64,000 bases of DNA. Origin: Pleurocapsa sp. PCC 7319 (GTDB lineage: Bacteria; Cyanobacteriota; Cyanobacteriia; Cyanobacteriales; Xenococcaceae). The DNA is taken from positions 2,701,322-2,765,321 of the forward strand of contig NZ_KB235922.1 of the NCBI RefSeq assembly GCF_000332195.1, read 5' to 3'. The notes under the pieces are model-generated. The model did not search any database. It was not told where the DNA came from and was given only the letters and a program-made list of their open reading frames with translations. Of this stretch, positions 34,316-44,382 are shown piece by piece. Every line of letters starts with the position of its first letter. The first letter of the stretch is position 1. A program made the position numbers and the translations under genes.

Positions 34316-37300
34316 TTACCTAACTTCTTTTCTTGGAACGTGACAATCAGAGGTAGTTTGAATCGAATTACTGGCAACTGTTCCAGAAACTTGGGAAGTA
34401 AGAACTATTTTCCCTTGAGGAGTTGTATACCATCCACGGGCTGGAGCAGGTAATGTGGCGACACTTTTTGATGTGGAACTCGTTGACTGTTTAGTTTGAT
34501 CGATAGGAGTATCAAAAGCAATGATAGATTCACCGCTCAAAGGTTCTTGGGGACGAGGCGGCAATCCCCCTCTACCTGTAAAAGTCAGCTCGCTAGTATT
34601 AGATTGTCCTTCCCTTGGACAAGCAACAGCAACCTCTTCTTGTTTCTGAGCCGGCTGTTGAGGTAAATCGACTACTTCTAGCTGAGGATCTGGTTGTAGG
34701 GTTTCGATGTTTACTTGTCCATCGATTCCCAATCGAGAACTGGCACTAATTTGACATTCTCCACAGATGAATAATCCTTGAGTATCGATCTGAATATTCC
34801 CTCCCATGCCCATAAAGGCATCGGCAATAACTTGACTAGCTTCTAAAACAACTACATTATCGGCATCAATCCTGATGTTACCACCGTTGCCAATTCCTGC
34901 TGCTCTGGCGGTAGCAGTGCTATTTCCTTGCAAAAAAACATTTTTTGTCGATAGAGTAATATCACCTCCAACACCAGACCTAGTCGCCGCAGACAAACTA
35001 CCTTGATTATCGAGCATAATTGAATCGGCATCAATTTCCAGCGTTCCCGCATCTCCCAAACCTTCGTTAACTACCGAAACCTCAGCTCTATCTGTAATTT
35101 TCAATACTCCAGTTTTGATGGTTACATTTCCTGCATTGCCACTGGGTAGAGCAGGCAATCTTAAAATCTGTTGGGCTAATTCATCTTCGATATTAGCACC
35201 CGAACTAATGAGACTAGGATCAGTGCTTCCAGGTACTGTCCCACTAATTTCAATGGATTCAGAAGCTTGAATATTAACATTGCCTGCCGAGCCTGTTGCA
35301 GCAGCAGAAGAATCTACTCTTCCTCCATCCCGTGCGACTAATCTAGTAGTGTCTATAGTTAAATTACCAGCATCTCCAGCTCCCAAACTAGAAGCTCCCA
35401 GAAGGCTAGCTACAGCTTGGCTGGGTTCAGCTCCTATAACTTCGATCAATTCTGTTGCCTTAACATTGATATCTCCACCTAAACCAACTCCCAAAGTGCC
35501 AGCTCCTACCCTCCCTCCATCAAGAATAGTTAACTTTTCCGTTGATAAATTCAAATCTCCAGCATCCCCAGTACCAAAGGAGGAAGTACTGATAAAACTC
35601 AGCATACTCGGATTAACCGCTGAAAAACCTTGAACACGAACATCTTCAGCTGCATCGATTGTTATATTTCCACCTCGATAATTTGTGAAAGTGTTAGTAG
35701 AGATAGTGGCTCCCGTTTCAACGACTAACTGCTGGGTCGAAATATCGATGCCTCCACCTTGAACATTTTCTGAGTTTTGAGGAGATTCGATACTGAAATT
35801 GTTACCAAAACTAGGTTGTCCTGGAAGACTGCTTTCATCACTTAAAAATATATTCGGCATCATGCCTATCTCCGATGTGATGCCACTATCATTATTTAAA
35901 TAGATAGAATCGGCATCAATTCTGACACTGCCTGAATTTCCCAATCCATCATTGCGAGCGGTGATTAAAGCTCCATCGGTAATACTCAACTGTGAAGTGT
36001 TAATTTGTATGTCTCCAGAGTTGCCACTCGGTACTGGAGGCAGTCTTAATAATTGTTGTAAAGCTGGATCTAGGATATTGGCTGACGAAATGATCAAGCT
36101 AGGATTAATGGAGCCAGGTACAGTACCACTTACCTCTACTGAATCAGTAGCGTTGATAGTGACACTGCCAGCATTGCCTGTTGCCGTGGTTGAAGCATCA
36201 ACTCGACCTCCATCTCGCACAACTAACTGCTGAGTATCAATAGTCACGTCTCCAGCATCACCAGCACTACCAGTTCCTGCTGTTATTTGACTTGGAGTAA
36301 ATACCCCTGGAGTAACACCGATCAATTCAACAGATTCACTGGCATTAATATTTACCTGACCTCCAGATCCACTGCTAGTTATCCCTCCAGTTACTGAAGC
36401 GATATTGCCTCCATCGAGAGCAGTCAATTTCGTGGTGGATATGCTGATATCTCCTGCCTTTCCAGAACCAAACGTTTGACCTGAGATAATACTGAAGCGA
36501 CTTGGGTTCACCGCTGAAAACCCAAGTATCTGCAACGATTCTGAGGCATCAATCGTTACATAACCCGCTTCGGCATCACTAAAAGTACTGGATAATACGA
36601 CTCCTCCATCTCGAATTGTTAATTGCTGAGTTGAAATTTCCAGTTCTCCTCCACTACCACTGCCCAAAGCTTCGGTAAACAGACCACTGGATAATCCTCC
36701 ATCGGCAGTAGTTCCATTTATTTCTAAAGACTCGGAAGCGTTAACGACTAAATTTCCCGATACTCGATCGCCTTGATTTTGAATTAAAATAGCCGAACCA
36801 TCTTGGAGCGAAACTTGCTTGCCCTGTACTTGTATAGAGCCACTGTTAATTCCACTAGCATCAGCGAATGCTTTTTGAGAAAAACTAATATCTTGAAAAA
36901 CAAGCGAGTTATCGTAACTCAATTCCCAGCCTTGAGGAATAGGATTAAGATCAACTATACTTCCCGCCACACTGCCCAACTCAATCCGTCCCTCCTTTGC
37001 TGTTAAAGTTCCACCATTAATATTGAGATTCCCTCCTACTAAAGCTAAAGTCCGACCTGGTTGAACTTCTAAACCCGCAACCTCCCCAATGGTAAATGGT
37101 GAAAAAATTGGAGCTTCAAGACTCAAATTGTGTCCTGTTCCCTCAACATTTATTGCAGCTGGGTTTTGTCCCAATTGCAAGCCCACAGGAACCCTGATGG
37201 TTAACATGGGTTCTGCTTGAGTATTTCTGGTACTAAATACTGTACCATCCTCAAAAATAACGCTATCTGCGGAACTACCTAAAAAAGAACCACCAATATC

Positions 37301-37792
37301 TAAGCTGGCATTTGCACCGAAATTAATCCCGTTAGGGTTAATTAGAATTAAATTGGCATTACCATTAGCTCTAATCAAGCCATCAATGTTAGAAATATTA
37401 CCTCCCGTAACTCGACCAATAATATTGCTAATATCGGAGGCATTATTAAAAAATGCACTATTATCTGTTGCTACAGAAAAGTCCTGAAAACTGTGAAATA
37501 AATTACTATCCGCTCTCACCCCTCCCGTAATTTCTGTAATATTGTCAGCAGAATTAACCTGAGTTCCTAAAGAACTATCAGGAGTAATTTGTGCCTTAAG
37601 AGAGCTATTATTAATCAAAAACCATCCTGTCAAGCTGCCAATAAACCAAACCCAGGAACCAATTTGGGATAGAGCTAAATTCTTGCTAAGACTATGGGAA
37701 TTACCGAGTATACCTAAAGGATAATCACCCTGAAATTTAGGCGCCTTGATCCACACTGGAGTGCTTAGTTTATGAGCAATCTTGATCTTCAT
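34316..37792 (-). CDS. Filamentous-haemagglutinin-type exoprotein (two-partner secretion TpsA), copy 1
   Basis: From the ATG at 37792, 1158 residues. There is a long N-terminal extension and hydrophobic signal segment (WVWFIGSLTGWFLI), then the TPS domain with DGLIRANGNANLILINPNGI (NPNG near residue 152) and GGSFLGSSADSVIFEDG. The body is a beta-helix of short Gly/Asn/Asp repeats. An internal block of about 350 residues is present twice: GFSAVNPS, then SGTVPGS, then GDAGT-type turns. The C terminus has the conserved RGWYTTPQGKIVLT tail shared with the next gene. It is exported through an outer-membrane TpsB pore, which is not encoded in this window. Confidence 0.88.
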   Translation of the reverse strand: MKIKIAHKLSTPVWIKAPKFQGDYPLGILGNSHSLSKNLALSQIGSWVWFIGSLTGWFLINNSSLKAQITPDSSLGTQVNSADNITEITGGVRADSNLFHSFQDFSVATDNSAFFNNASDISNIIGRVTGGNISNIDGLIRANGNANLILINPNGINFGANASLDIGGSFLGSSADSVIFEDGTVFSTRNTQAEPMLTIRVPVGLQLGQNPAAINVEGTGHNLSLEAPIFSPFTIGEVAGLEVQPGRTLALVGGNLNINGGTLTAKEGRIELGSVAGSIVDLNPIPQGWELSYDNSLVFQDISFSQKAFADASGINSGSIQVQGKQVSLQDGSAILIQNQGDRVSGNLVVNASESLEINGTTADGGLSSGLFTEALGSGSGGELEISTQQLTIRDGGVVLSSTFSDAEAGYVTIDASESLQILGFSAVNPSRFSIISGQTFGSGKAGDISISTTKLTALDGGNIASVTGGITSSGSGGQVNINASESVELIGVTPGVFTPSQITAGTGSAGDAGDVTIDTQQLVVRDGGRVDASTTATGNAGSVTINATDSVEVSGTVPGSINPSLIISSANILDPALQQLLRLPPVPSGNSGDIQINTSQLSITDGALITARNDGLGNSGSVRIDADSIYLNNDSGITSEIGMMPNIFLSDESSLPGQPSFGNNFSIESPQNSENVQGGGIDISTQQLVVETGATISTNTFTNYRGGNITIDAAEDVRVQGFSAVNPSMLSFISTSSFGTGDAGDLNLSTEKLTILDGGRVGAGTLGVGLGGDINVKATELIEVIGAEPSQAVASLLGASSLGAGDAGNLTIDTTRLVARDGGRVDSSAAATGSAGNVNIQASESIEISGTVPGSTDPSLISSGANIEDELAQQILRLPALPSGNAGNVTIKTGVLKITDRAEVSVVNEGLGDAGTLEIDADSIMLDNQGSLSAATRSGVGGDITLSTKNVFLQGNSTATARAAGIGNGGNIRIDADNVVVLEASQVIADAFMGMGGNIQIDTQGLFICGECQISASSRLGIDGQVNIETLQPDPQLEVVDLPQQPAQKQEEVAVACPREGQSNTSELTFTGRGGLPPRPQEPLSGESIIAFDTPIDQTKQSTSSTSKSVATLPAPARGWYTTPQGKIVLTSQVSGTVASNSIQTTSDCHVPRKEVR

Positions 37793-37912
37793 CTTTATTA
37801 CAAACGAGCTGTAAGTAATTATACAGATTGAATAGAACAAGAAATAAAAATACCCTTTAAGTTTTGATTAGCTCAATAATCGCTCATTTTCCTTGATCCA
37901 CCTAACTATTGT

Positions 37913-40900
37913 TTATTGAGCATGGCAATCTAGGGCATCTAAGCTCGAATTTTTGTCAACAGTCCCAGAAACTTGAGCGGTAAGAACTACCCTTCCTTGA
38001 GGAGTCCTATACCACCCACGGGCTGGAGGTGGTAAGGTGGCGAGACTTTTTGTTGTAGAATTCGTTGACTGTTTAACTCCATCAACGGAAGTATCAAAAG
38101 CAATGATAGATTCTCCGCTTAAAGGTTCTTGAGGGCGGGGTGGTAATCCCCCTCTACCTGTAAGGGTCAGCTCGCTGGTATTTGAAATTCCTTCTCTGGG
38201 GCAAGCTACAGCTACCTCTTCTTTTGCTTGGGCAGGCTGTTGAGGTATGTCAACTATTTCTAACTGAGGATCTGGCTGTAAAGTTTCGATGTTGACTTGC
38301 CCATCTATTCCTAATCGAGAACTAGCGCTGATTTGACACTTCTCACAGACAAATAATCCTTGGGTATCAATCTGAATATTTCCTCCTACACCCCTAAAGG
38401 CATCGGCAATAATTTGACTGCCTTCTAAGACAACTACATTATCAGCATTAATGATAATGTTGCCTCCATTACCGCTTTCTGCTGCAGTTGCTGTAGTTGT
38501 ACTCCCGTTCCGCAATATAAAATTTTCAGCATTGAGAACAATATCTCCGCCTTCTCCAGATTGAGTAGCTGCGGAGATAGTTCCTTGTCGATCTAGGGAA
38601 ATTAGATCGGTATCGAGCTTGAGAGTCCCTGCATCTCCTGTCCCTGAAGAAGCAACTGAAATCGCACTTTCATTAGTGATATTTAACTGACGATTAGGTG
38701 TGACAGTAGAATTTGCCTCGTTTTCTCCATTTATAGTTAAAGGTTGAGTTTCCCTGGCAGTATTGGCTAATAAAAGATTGTTGGCTAATTCACCTTCTAC
38801 AGTTATTGAGTCTGTAGAATCAATAGTTAAGTTACCTCCATTTCCAGAACCTAAAGTTGAGGCAATAACTTGTCCCCCTGCCAAAACCTCTAAGGAGCCA
38901 GTATCAATATCAACATTTCCACCTGGACCTGTAAATATAGTACTAGCTGTGATAACGGAAGCATCTACTGTAAGAGTTGCCGAGGCATCAATCTTCATCG
39001 AACCTGCTGCACCATTACCTAATGTAGCCGTACCTACAAAAGCACCATCATTAAGCTGTAAGTTGGAAGTTTGAAGCGCGATGTTGCCCGCATTACCTTC
39101 TCCAAAAGTAACAGCAATGATTCCTTGAATAATCCCACTGGGATCGATAATGGTTGCCGATTCGGGAGTCAGAAACCTCAAATCGTCAAAAGTTTCTAAC
39201 AGCGACTCAAAACCAGAGGCATTAACTTCTAGAGAGTCTCTAGCTTCAATTTCAATATTACCGCCCGTTCCCGAGCCAGATACAGAAGCATTGATTAACC
39301 CTCGATCGATCTTCAAGGTATTGGACTTGATTTCAATGTTTCCCCCTACCCCAGATTGAGTCCCAGCAGATAAATTTCCTTGGTTATCAAGCAAAATAGA
39401 ATCAGCAACAATATCTAAATTTCCACTATCTCCTGTTGCCAAACTCTGCACGTTAATAGTTGCGCCATCTCGAACGATTAACTTCCCTGTGTTGACGGCA
39501 ATATCTCCAGAAGCACCAGTTGCTTTTACATCAGGAAAGTTAGCTCTTCCAGAAGTCGCAAATAAACCACCTTGATTCATTCCATTAGGGTTTGTTGTGC
39601 CAATTAATTCTATAGATTGATTGGCATTTATAGTTAATGTTCCTCCATCTCCTGCACCTACAGTTGCTGTGGCAAAATCCGCTCCATCGCGAATAATTAA
39701 TTTATCAGTAGAAATCGTCACATTTCCTGCGTCAAATGGGCTATAAGTAGTTGAGCCAATACCACTATCAAATATTGGATTAGCGGGTATTCCTCCTACT
39801 TCAATGCTGTCATCAGCTTGAATATTAATATTGCCTCCTAAACCTCCTACAGTAATTATTCCCTCGGGCGGTACTAAAGCCCCTGTATTACTGCCAATAA
39901 CTGCATCTTCAACTTTTAATTTTCCTGTATTGATATTGACATCTCCTCCCGTTCCTAAACCTTGATTAGTATTTGTGTAGATTCCAGTTAAAACAATAGT
40001 GTCAATTGGGCTGTCTATAAGTTCTATAGACTCATCAGCAGTTATATTTACATCTCCACCAGCAGCATCACCAAGAGTAACATTAATAACGGTTGCTCCA
40101 TTTCGGACATTTAACCGCTTGGTTTCAATGTTGATGTCTCCTAAACTTCCTCTGGTATTACTTTCAATAACCGCTCCGCTCTGCATTGTTGAGGCATTAA
40201 GCTCAATGTCAGCGGCTTGAAAGTTTAAATCTCCACCAATACCTGAGCTGAAAACCGGACTAAAAATAATTGCCCCTTCATTAAGTTTTAAGGAATTAGT
40301 ATTGATAGATAGAGTTCCCGCCTGACCATTTGCTGTCGTGCCGATAAATATTCCCGTACCGCGATCTTCTGGTTGGAGAGCGCCGCTTAAAGGAGCAAGC
40401 TGAAACGTCTGTTGAAATTCAGCAAATCCCGTACCAGTGATATTTATATCTGATGCCAGGATATTTACATTACCTCCATCTCCGGCACCAAAAGTTGTGT
40501 TGGAAATAAACGAGCGATCGCTGATATTCAAGCTACCTGTCTCGATGTTGATTGCACCACCTTTTCCACTCGCTTCTGGACTGACTTCGTTGAGTATCCT
40601 AGAACCTGAAATTGTGCCATCTTGGATTTCACCATGAAGAGAAAGTGATTCTGAGGCATTGATGTTAATGCCAGCACCTGGTGAATCAGCTAGAGTTGGT
40701 GCTGAAATCTGCGATCGCTTTAAGGTAATATTTTTGCCTTGTACCTGAATACCACCATCGGGATTATTAACTAAATTCGGATTTCCCAGGGAAGATGCGG
40801 CTAACAACTGCAGATTAGCTAACTCGGTGACTGCTTCATAGCCCAATTGCCAACCCGCAGTTACCTCACTAATACTTACTTCTCCTTTGGCAACGCTACC

Positions 40901-41704
40901 AAGCTCGATTCTTCCTGATTCGGCAGTTACCACACCACCGTTAAAAGTAATGTTATTTCCCACTAAAGCGAAGGTATTCCTTGGAGTTACTGCTAAACCA
41001 GGATTCTCTTCAACATCGAAACTAATATTTCCCGTACCTGTTACCTGAATTGCCCCAGAATTTTGCCCCAATTGCAAACTAACCGGAACACTGATGGTTA
41101 ACATGGGTTCTGCTTGAGTATCTTTGGCACTAAATACCGTACCATCTTCAAACATTACTTGATCTGCGGTACTACCTAAAAACGAACCACCAATATCTAG
41201 ACTGGCATTAGCACCGAAATTAATTCCGTTAGGGTTGAGCAAAATTAGATTAGCATTGCCATTAGCTCTGATCAAACCGTCAATATTAGATGTATTACTT
41301 CCCGTAACTCGACTCACAATGTTGCTAATATCCGCGGCATTATTAAAAAATGCAGTATTCCCCGTGGCAACAGAAAAATCTTGAAAACTGTGAAACAAAG
41401 TACTTCCTGAGCTAGTTCCTCCAGAAATTTCAGTCACATTATCAGCAACATTAACTTGTGTTTCTAGGGAATCATCTGGGATAATCTGTGCCTGAATAGT
41501 ATCACTACAAATTAAACACCACCCCATAACACTTCCAAGAAACCAAATCCAGAAAACAATCTGAGGCATAGCATAATTCTGGTTAAGATTATCTGAATTG
41601 CTTAATTCACCAGCAGGATAATCATTTTCAAATCTACGTTTAAATTTACACGCTTTTGCCAACTTTGGAGTGATTTGCCGATAGTTACCTTTGATTGTCA
41701 TCAT
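37913..41704 (-). CDS. Filamentous-haemagglutinin-type exoprotein (TpsA), copy 2
   Basis: A 1263-residue paralogue of the neighbouring gene. It has the same long signal region (FWIWFLGSVMGWCLICSD), TPS domain with LILLNPNG (157-160) and GGSFLGSTADQVMFEDG, a different set of beta-helix repeats (GAGDGGNVNILASDINITG, GSGTGGNIEIEARDSLEV), and a nearly identical C-terminal ~200 residues ending RGWYRTPQGRVVLTAQVSGT. It lies 120 bp upstream of copy 1 on the same strand and probably arose by tandem duplication with divergence of the middle. The two may be co-transcribed. Both lack an adjacent TpsB. Confidence 0.88.
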   Translation of the reverse strand: MMTIKGNYRQITPKLAKACKFKRRFENDYPAGELSNSDNLNQNYAMPQIVFWIWFLGSVMGWCLICSDTIQAQIIPDDSLETQVNVADNVTEISGGTSSGSTLFHSFQDFSVATGNTAFFNNAADISNIVSRVTGSNTSNIDGLIRANGNANLILLNPNGINFGANASLDIGGSFLGSTADQVMFEDGTVFSAKDTQAEPMLTISVPVSLQLGQNSGAIQVTGTGNISFDVEENPGLAVTPRNTFALVGNNITFNGGVVTAESGRIELGSVAKGEVSISEVTAGWQLGYEAVTELANLQLLAASSLGNPNLVNNPDGGIQVQGKNITLKRSQISAPTLADSPGAGININASESLSLHGEIQDGTISGSRILNEVSPEASGKGGAINIETGSLNISDRSFISNTTFGAGDGGNVNILASDINITGTGFAEFQQTFQLAPLSGALQPEDRGTGIFIGTTANGQAGTLSINTNSLKLNEGAIIFSPVFSSGIGGDLNFQAADIELNASTMQSGAVIESNTRGSLGDINIETKRLNVRNGATVINVTLGDAAGGDVNITADESIELIDSPIDTIVLTGIYTNTNQGLGTGGDVNINTGKLKVEDAVIGSNTGALVPPEGIITVGGLGGNINIQADDSIEVGGIPANPIFDSGIGSTTYSPFDAGNVTISTDKLIIRDGADFATATVGAGDGGTLTINANQSIELIGTTNPNGMNQGGLFATSGRANFPDVKATGASGDIAVNTGKLIVRDGATINVQSLATGDSGNLDIVADSILLDNQGNLSAGTQSGVGGNIEIKSNTLKIDRGLINASVSGSGTGGNIEIEARDSLEVNASGFESLLETFDDLRFLTPESATIIDPSGIIQGIIAVTFGEGNAGNIALQTSNLQLNDGAFVGTATLGNGAAGSMKIDASATLTVDASVITASTIFTGPGGNVDIDTGSLEVLAGGQVIASTLGSGNGGNLTIDSTDSITVEGELANNLLLANTARETQPLTINGENEANSTVTPNRQLNITNESAISVASSGTGDAGTLKLDTDLISLDRQGTISAATQSGEGGDIVLNAENFILRNGSTTTATAAESGNGGNIIINADNVVVLEGSQIIADAFRGVGGNIQIDTQGLFVCEKCQISASSRLGIDGQVNIETLQPDPQLEIVDIPQQPAQAKEEVAVACPREGISNTSELTLTGRGGLPPRPQEPLSGESIIAFDTSVDGVKQSTNSTTKSLATLPPPARGWYRTPQGRVVLTAQVSGTVDKNSSLDALDCHAQ

Positions 41705-42375
41705 TTATTTCAAACGTACTATTTGTAATTATACAAACCAAAGTAAACGTCTAATATCAACTTCGCTTAAATACCCATAATTAAATTAAAACCGCTTCGC
41801 GTTTAGCTAAGAGCTAAACTGGCATAGTGGGCGAATTAGACCCGCCACTATACGTTTTTCCACAAAGCGATCGCGGTATACTCCAAACATAGGTGTAATC
41901 GTCTCAAAACACTCTTCAGATAAGCCTTAGAGAGATTGTCCTCGGTAACAGGGTCTTTCAAAATCGATGAAAGTTCCTCTGGATAAGGCTTTTGTTAATT
42001 TTTCAATCTGAAAGTTCTGTTTTAAGTCGCCGTAACCTAGTATTACTGGGAGCTAAAGACCCAAAAAGAGCTAAGCATTGGTAAAAAATATGTGTTAGCC
42101 TATTACTCTCCAAAATTATATTTTGAAGTAAATTGACCTCAATTGAAACAGCAAAATTATCTTTTGGTTAAACATAGTTCTTATTATTTTTTGAATATAC
42201 CGAAATTGCTTTTATTTACCGCAAGTAAAATTAATTATTCTAACAATTAAGATGATCGTAATTTATAACAGTATGGATCACATACTTTGTCACAGATTTT
42301 CCCCTCGGTTTACGCTGAGTACGGCTGTGACAGTTGGTCAATCAACTATAGGGGAAGATTAGGAGAAGGTTACCA
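41705..42375. other. Intergenic region with IS1634 end remnant and hairpins
   Basis: No gene is supported. About 41964-42017 resembles the right end of the IS1634 copy at 14929-16894 (CAATCTGAAAGTTCTG against CAATCTGAAAGTTCCG, preceded by a similar GCTTTTG stretch), so an old element probably decayed here. A hairpin (TGTCACAG 42288-42295 with CTGTGACA 42325-42332) lies about 45 bp before the DEP gene and may be regulatory. Confidence 0.5.
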
Positions 42376-43008
42376 ATGCTCTTCTTAGATCATACACAAG
42401 TACAGTATTGTAAGTTACAAGGCAAAGACAAGATTATATCGGGTATTAACTATAATGGAAAAGCCTTTGTGCGAGTAAAAGCTTTTCCTAAAGAAGAATT
42501 AGAAGCGGCAATCAAAGAATGTCGAGAAGAATATTTAGATCATGAAGAACGTTCTCAGATACCAACTTTGCTGATCAAAGAAAAAAATGGCGTCGGTATT
42601 TGGATGCAAAATAATAGCTATAAGTTAGATAAGACTTCTATTGTAGACGGTGAAAACCATTCTGCTTCAGAATCAGCATCTGCAACTGCTGTCAAATCTA
42701 AAACAGATGTAAATCGAATTAGTGTTAGACAACTAGCATCAGAAATGCGTTCTGAAAATGGTGTAGAAGTAAAAACTCGTCGTTATAAATTAAAGTTGTA
42801 CCAGCGTTGTTTTTTAGGTAATGAAGCTGTAGATTGGATTTCTAAAAGAGTTAAGGTATCTCGAATAGATGCAATTAAACTGGGGCAGCAAATGATTAAT
42901 AAAGGTCTTTGTCATCACGTCCTTGATGAACATCAATTTAAAGATGAACCACTATTCTATCGCTTCGACGAAGATGAAGGAAAAAGTATTTGGAATAGTA
43001 GTATTTGA
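42376..43008 (+). CDS. DEP-domain protein
   Basis: A 210-residue protein with GGAG about 13 bases before the ATG. The N-terminal ~95 residues (MLFLDHTQVQYCKLQGKDKI) form a small domain I cannot name. A Ser/Ala-rich linker follows. Residues ~118-200 are a DEP domain: RRYKLKLYQRCFLGNEAVDW, then IDAIKLGQQMINKGLCHHV and FKDEPLFYRF. DEP domains mediate membrane or protein targeting in signalling; here no catalytic domain is attached. Its upstream leader contains a hairpin at 42288-42332. Confidence 0.85.
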   Translation: MLFLDHTQVQYCKLQGKDKIISGINYNGKAFVRVKAFPKEELEAAIKECREEYLDHEERSQIPTLLIKEKNGVGIWMQNNSYKLDKTSIVDGENHSASESASATAVKSKTDVNRISVRQLASEMRSENGVEVKTRRYKLKLYQRCFLGNEAVDWISKRVKVSRIDAIKLGQQMINKGLCHHVLDEHQFKDEPLFYRFDEDEGKSIWNSSI

Positions 43009-43010
43009 TG

Positions 43011-43090
43011 AACTACTTCTGATATCGTTTTGGTCTAAAAGTTTCAGCTAAACTACTTCTGATATCGTTTTGGTCTAAAAGTTTCAGCTA
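43011..43090. repeat. Perfect tandem duplication of a 40-bp unit
   Basis: The unit starting AACTACTTCTGATATCG occurs at 43011-43050 and again at 43051-43090, with five more bases (AACTA) of a third unit. It fills the gap between the convergent DEP and DUF1501 genes and overlaps the stop codon of the latter (43088-43090). Confidence 0.95.
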
Positions 43091-44311
43091 AACTAAGAAA
43101 TCAATTTTGTTGGCAAATTGATAATCAGGGAAGACTCTATTTAAGCCGTCATTAGAAATAGATAGATGCTGTTGCAAAATGAGAGAGATTACTTCTCTAA
43201 AGTCTGTAGTTACAGATAAATCTCTATTTTGATGCAACGCTGCCTGATTGAGACCTTTCCACTCGCCATAAACTTTACCGCCACGAACTGCTCCGCCCAA
43301 AAGCCACATAACATTACCGTATCCATGATCTGTTCCTTTGTTACCATTTTCCTTGGCAGTACGCCCAAATTCTGACATCACAACAATTGTCGTATCAGAA
43401 TAAACCTCTCCTAATCCTTTGACTAGTGTTGCCAGACCCAGACCCAATGAAGGTAGTAATCGCTTGAGTATATTGTTCTGGTTAATATGGGTATCCCAAC
43501 CACCAACTTCCATGAATGCTAATTGTGTTTGAGTATTTCCTACCATCAGTCTTGCTACTTCCGCTGCATCATCAACAAAAGCATTAACATTGCTTGCTCC
43601 GCGAGAAGCATACATCATTTCCTGTTTTAACTCGGTCAGGATTACCTCTCGAGCTTTACGTCCATCTTGATAAGCTTTACTAAGAGCATCTTGCCCACTA
43701 TACAAATTACTAAAGGCGCTGTTAATCTGAGGGCGATCTGTGGGGGTTGGCGCAGCCGAATTTCTTCCTGGTTTCATGCTAGCTATGGGCATTTTCCCCC
43801 GCAGAATATATGGAGTTGTTACTCCTACATTCAAAGCTTGAGCAGTTCTTTGCTGAGGCAATTCACCAAGAAGGCGATTCATCCAGCCATCTGTGGTTTT
43901 TTTAATTCCTGGAGTACCATTTTCCATATAGTCTTGGGCTTGAAAATGAGAACGCTCAGTTACGGGTGAACCACTAGAGTGAACGAAAGCGAGGCTACCT
44001 TGTTTCCACATAGGCATCAAATCACTGAGCTGAGGATTCAAGCCAAAAAAGCCATCTAAATCAATTGCACCATTGTTTTCCTGAGGATAGGGAATGGCAA
44101 TAGTGGGTCGAGCCTGATAATAGTCTGAGTCTTGATGGGGGATCACTATGTTTAGACCGTCAATTGCACCACGCAGAAAAACTACTACTAAACGTTTACG
44201 ACTAGTTGCGCCTGTTACTCCTTGAGCAATATAACTATGTAAACCAACTGGAATTAACATTCCTACGGTTGCTAAGCTGGCAGCAGTTAAAAATTTTCTT
44301 CTTTTCATCAA
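43088..44311 (-). CDS. DUF1501 secreted protein
   Basis: A 407-residue protein with a twin-arginine-type leader (KRRKFLTAASLATVGMLIPV). The body has LVVVFLRGAIDGLNIVIP, GFFGLNPQLSDL, FMEVGGWDTHINQ, VVMSEFGRTAKENGNKGTDH and GYGNVMWLLGGAV, the DUF1501 signature of a sulfatase/alkaline-phosphatase-like fold. The biochemical role is not established. It lies 71 bp after the DUF1800 gene in the same orientation; the two families are almost always paired and probably act together at the cell envelope. Confidence 0.9.
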   Translation of the reverse strand: MMKRRKFLTAASLATVGMLIPVGLHSYIAQGVTGATSRKRLVVVFLRGAIDGLNIVIPHQDSDYYQARPTIAIPYPQENNGAIDLDGFFGLNPQLSDLMPMWKQGSLAFVHSSGSPVTERSHFQAQDYMENGTPGIKKTTDGWMNRLLGELPQQRTAQALNVGVTTPYILRGKMPIASMKPGRNSAAPTPTDRPQINSAFSNLYSGQDALSKAYQDGRKAREVILTELKQEMMYASRGASNVNAFVDDAAEVARLMVGNTQTQLAFMEVGGWDTHINQNNILKRLLPSLGLGLATLVKGLGEVYSDTTIVVMSEFGRTAKENGNKGTDHGYGNVMWLLGGAVRGGKVYGEWKGLNQAALHQNRDLSVTTDFREVISLILQQHLSISNDGLNRVFPDYQFANKIDFLV

Positions 44312-44382
44312 CTTAATAAAGTATTTTGTCTAGTAATAAATTTAGGTATCGATTATGTCTTGGTGAACTTAACTTTTTAACT

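Noticed and set aside
35280-36233. Several plus-strand ORFs rich in Pro/Ser opposite the haemagglutinin-type genes
   Set aside because: They arise from reading the Gly/Asn/Asp repeat codons in antisense and show no independent evidence of coding.
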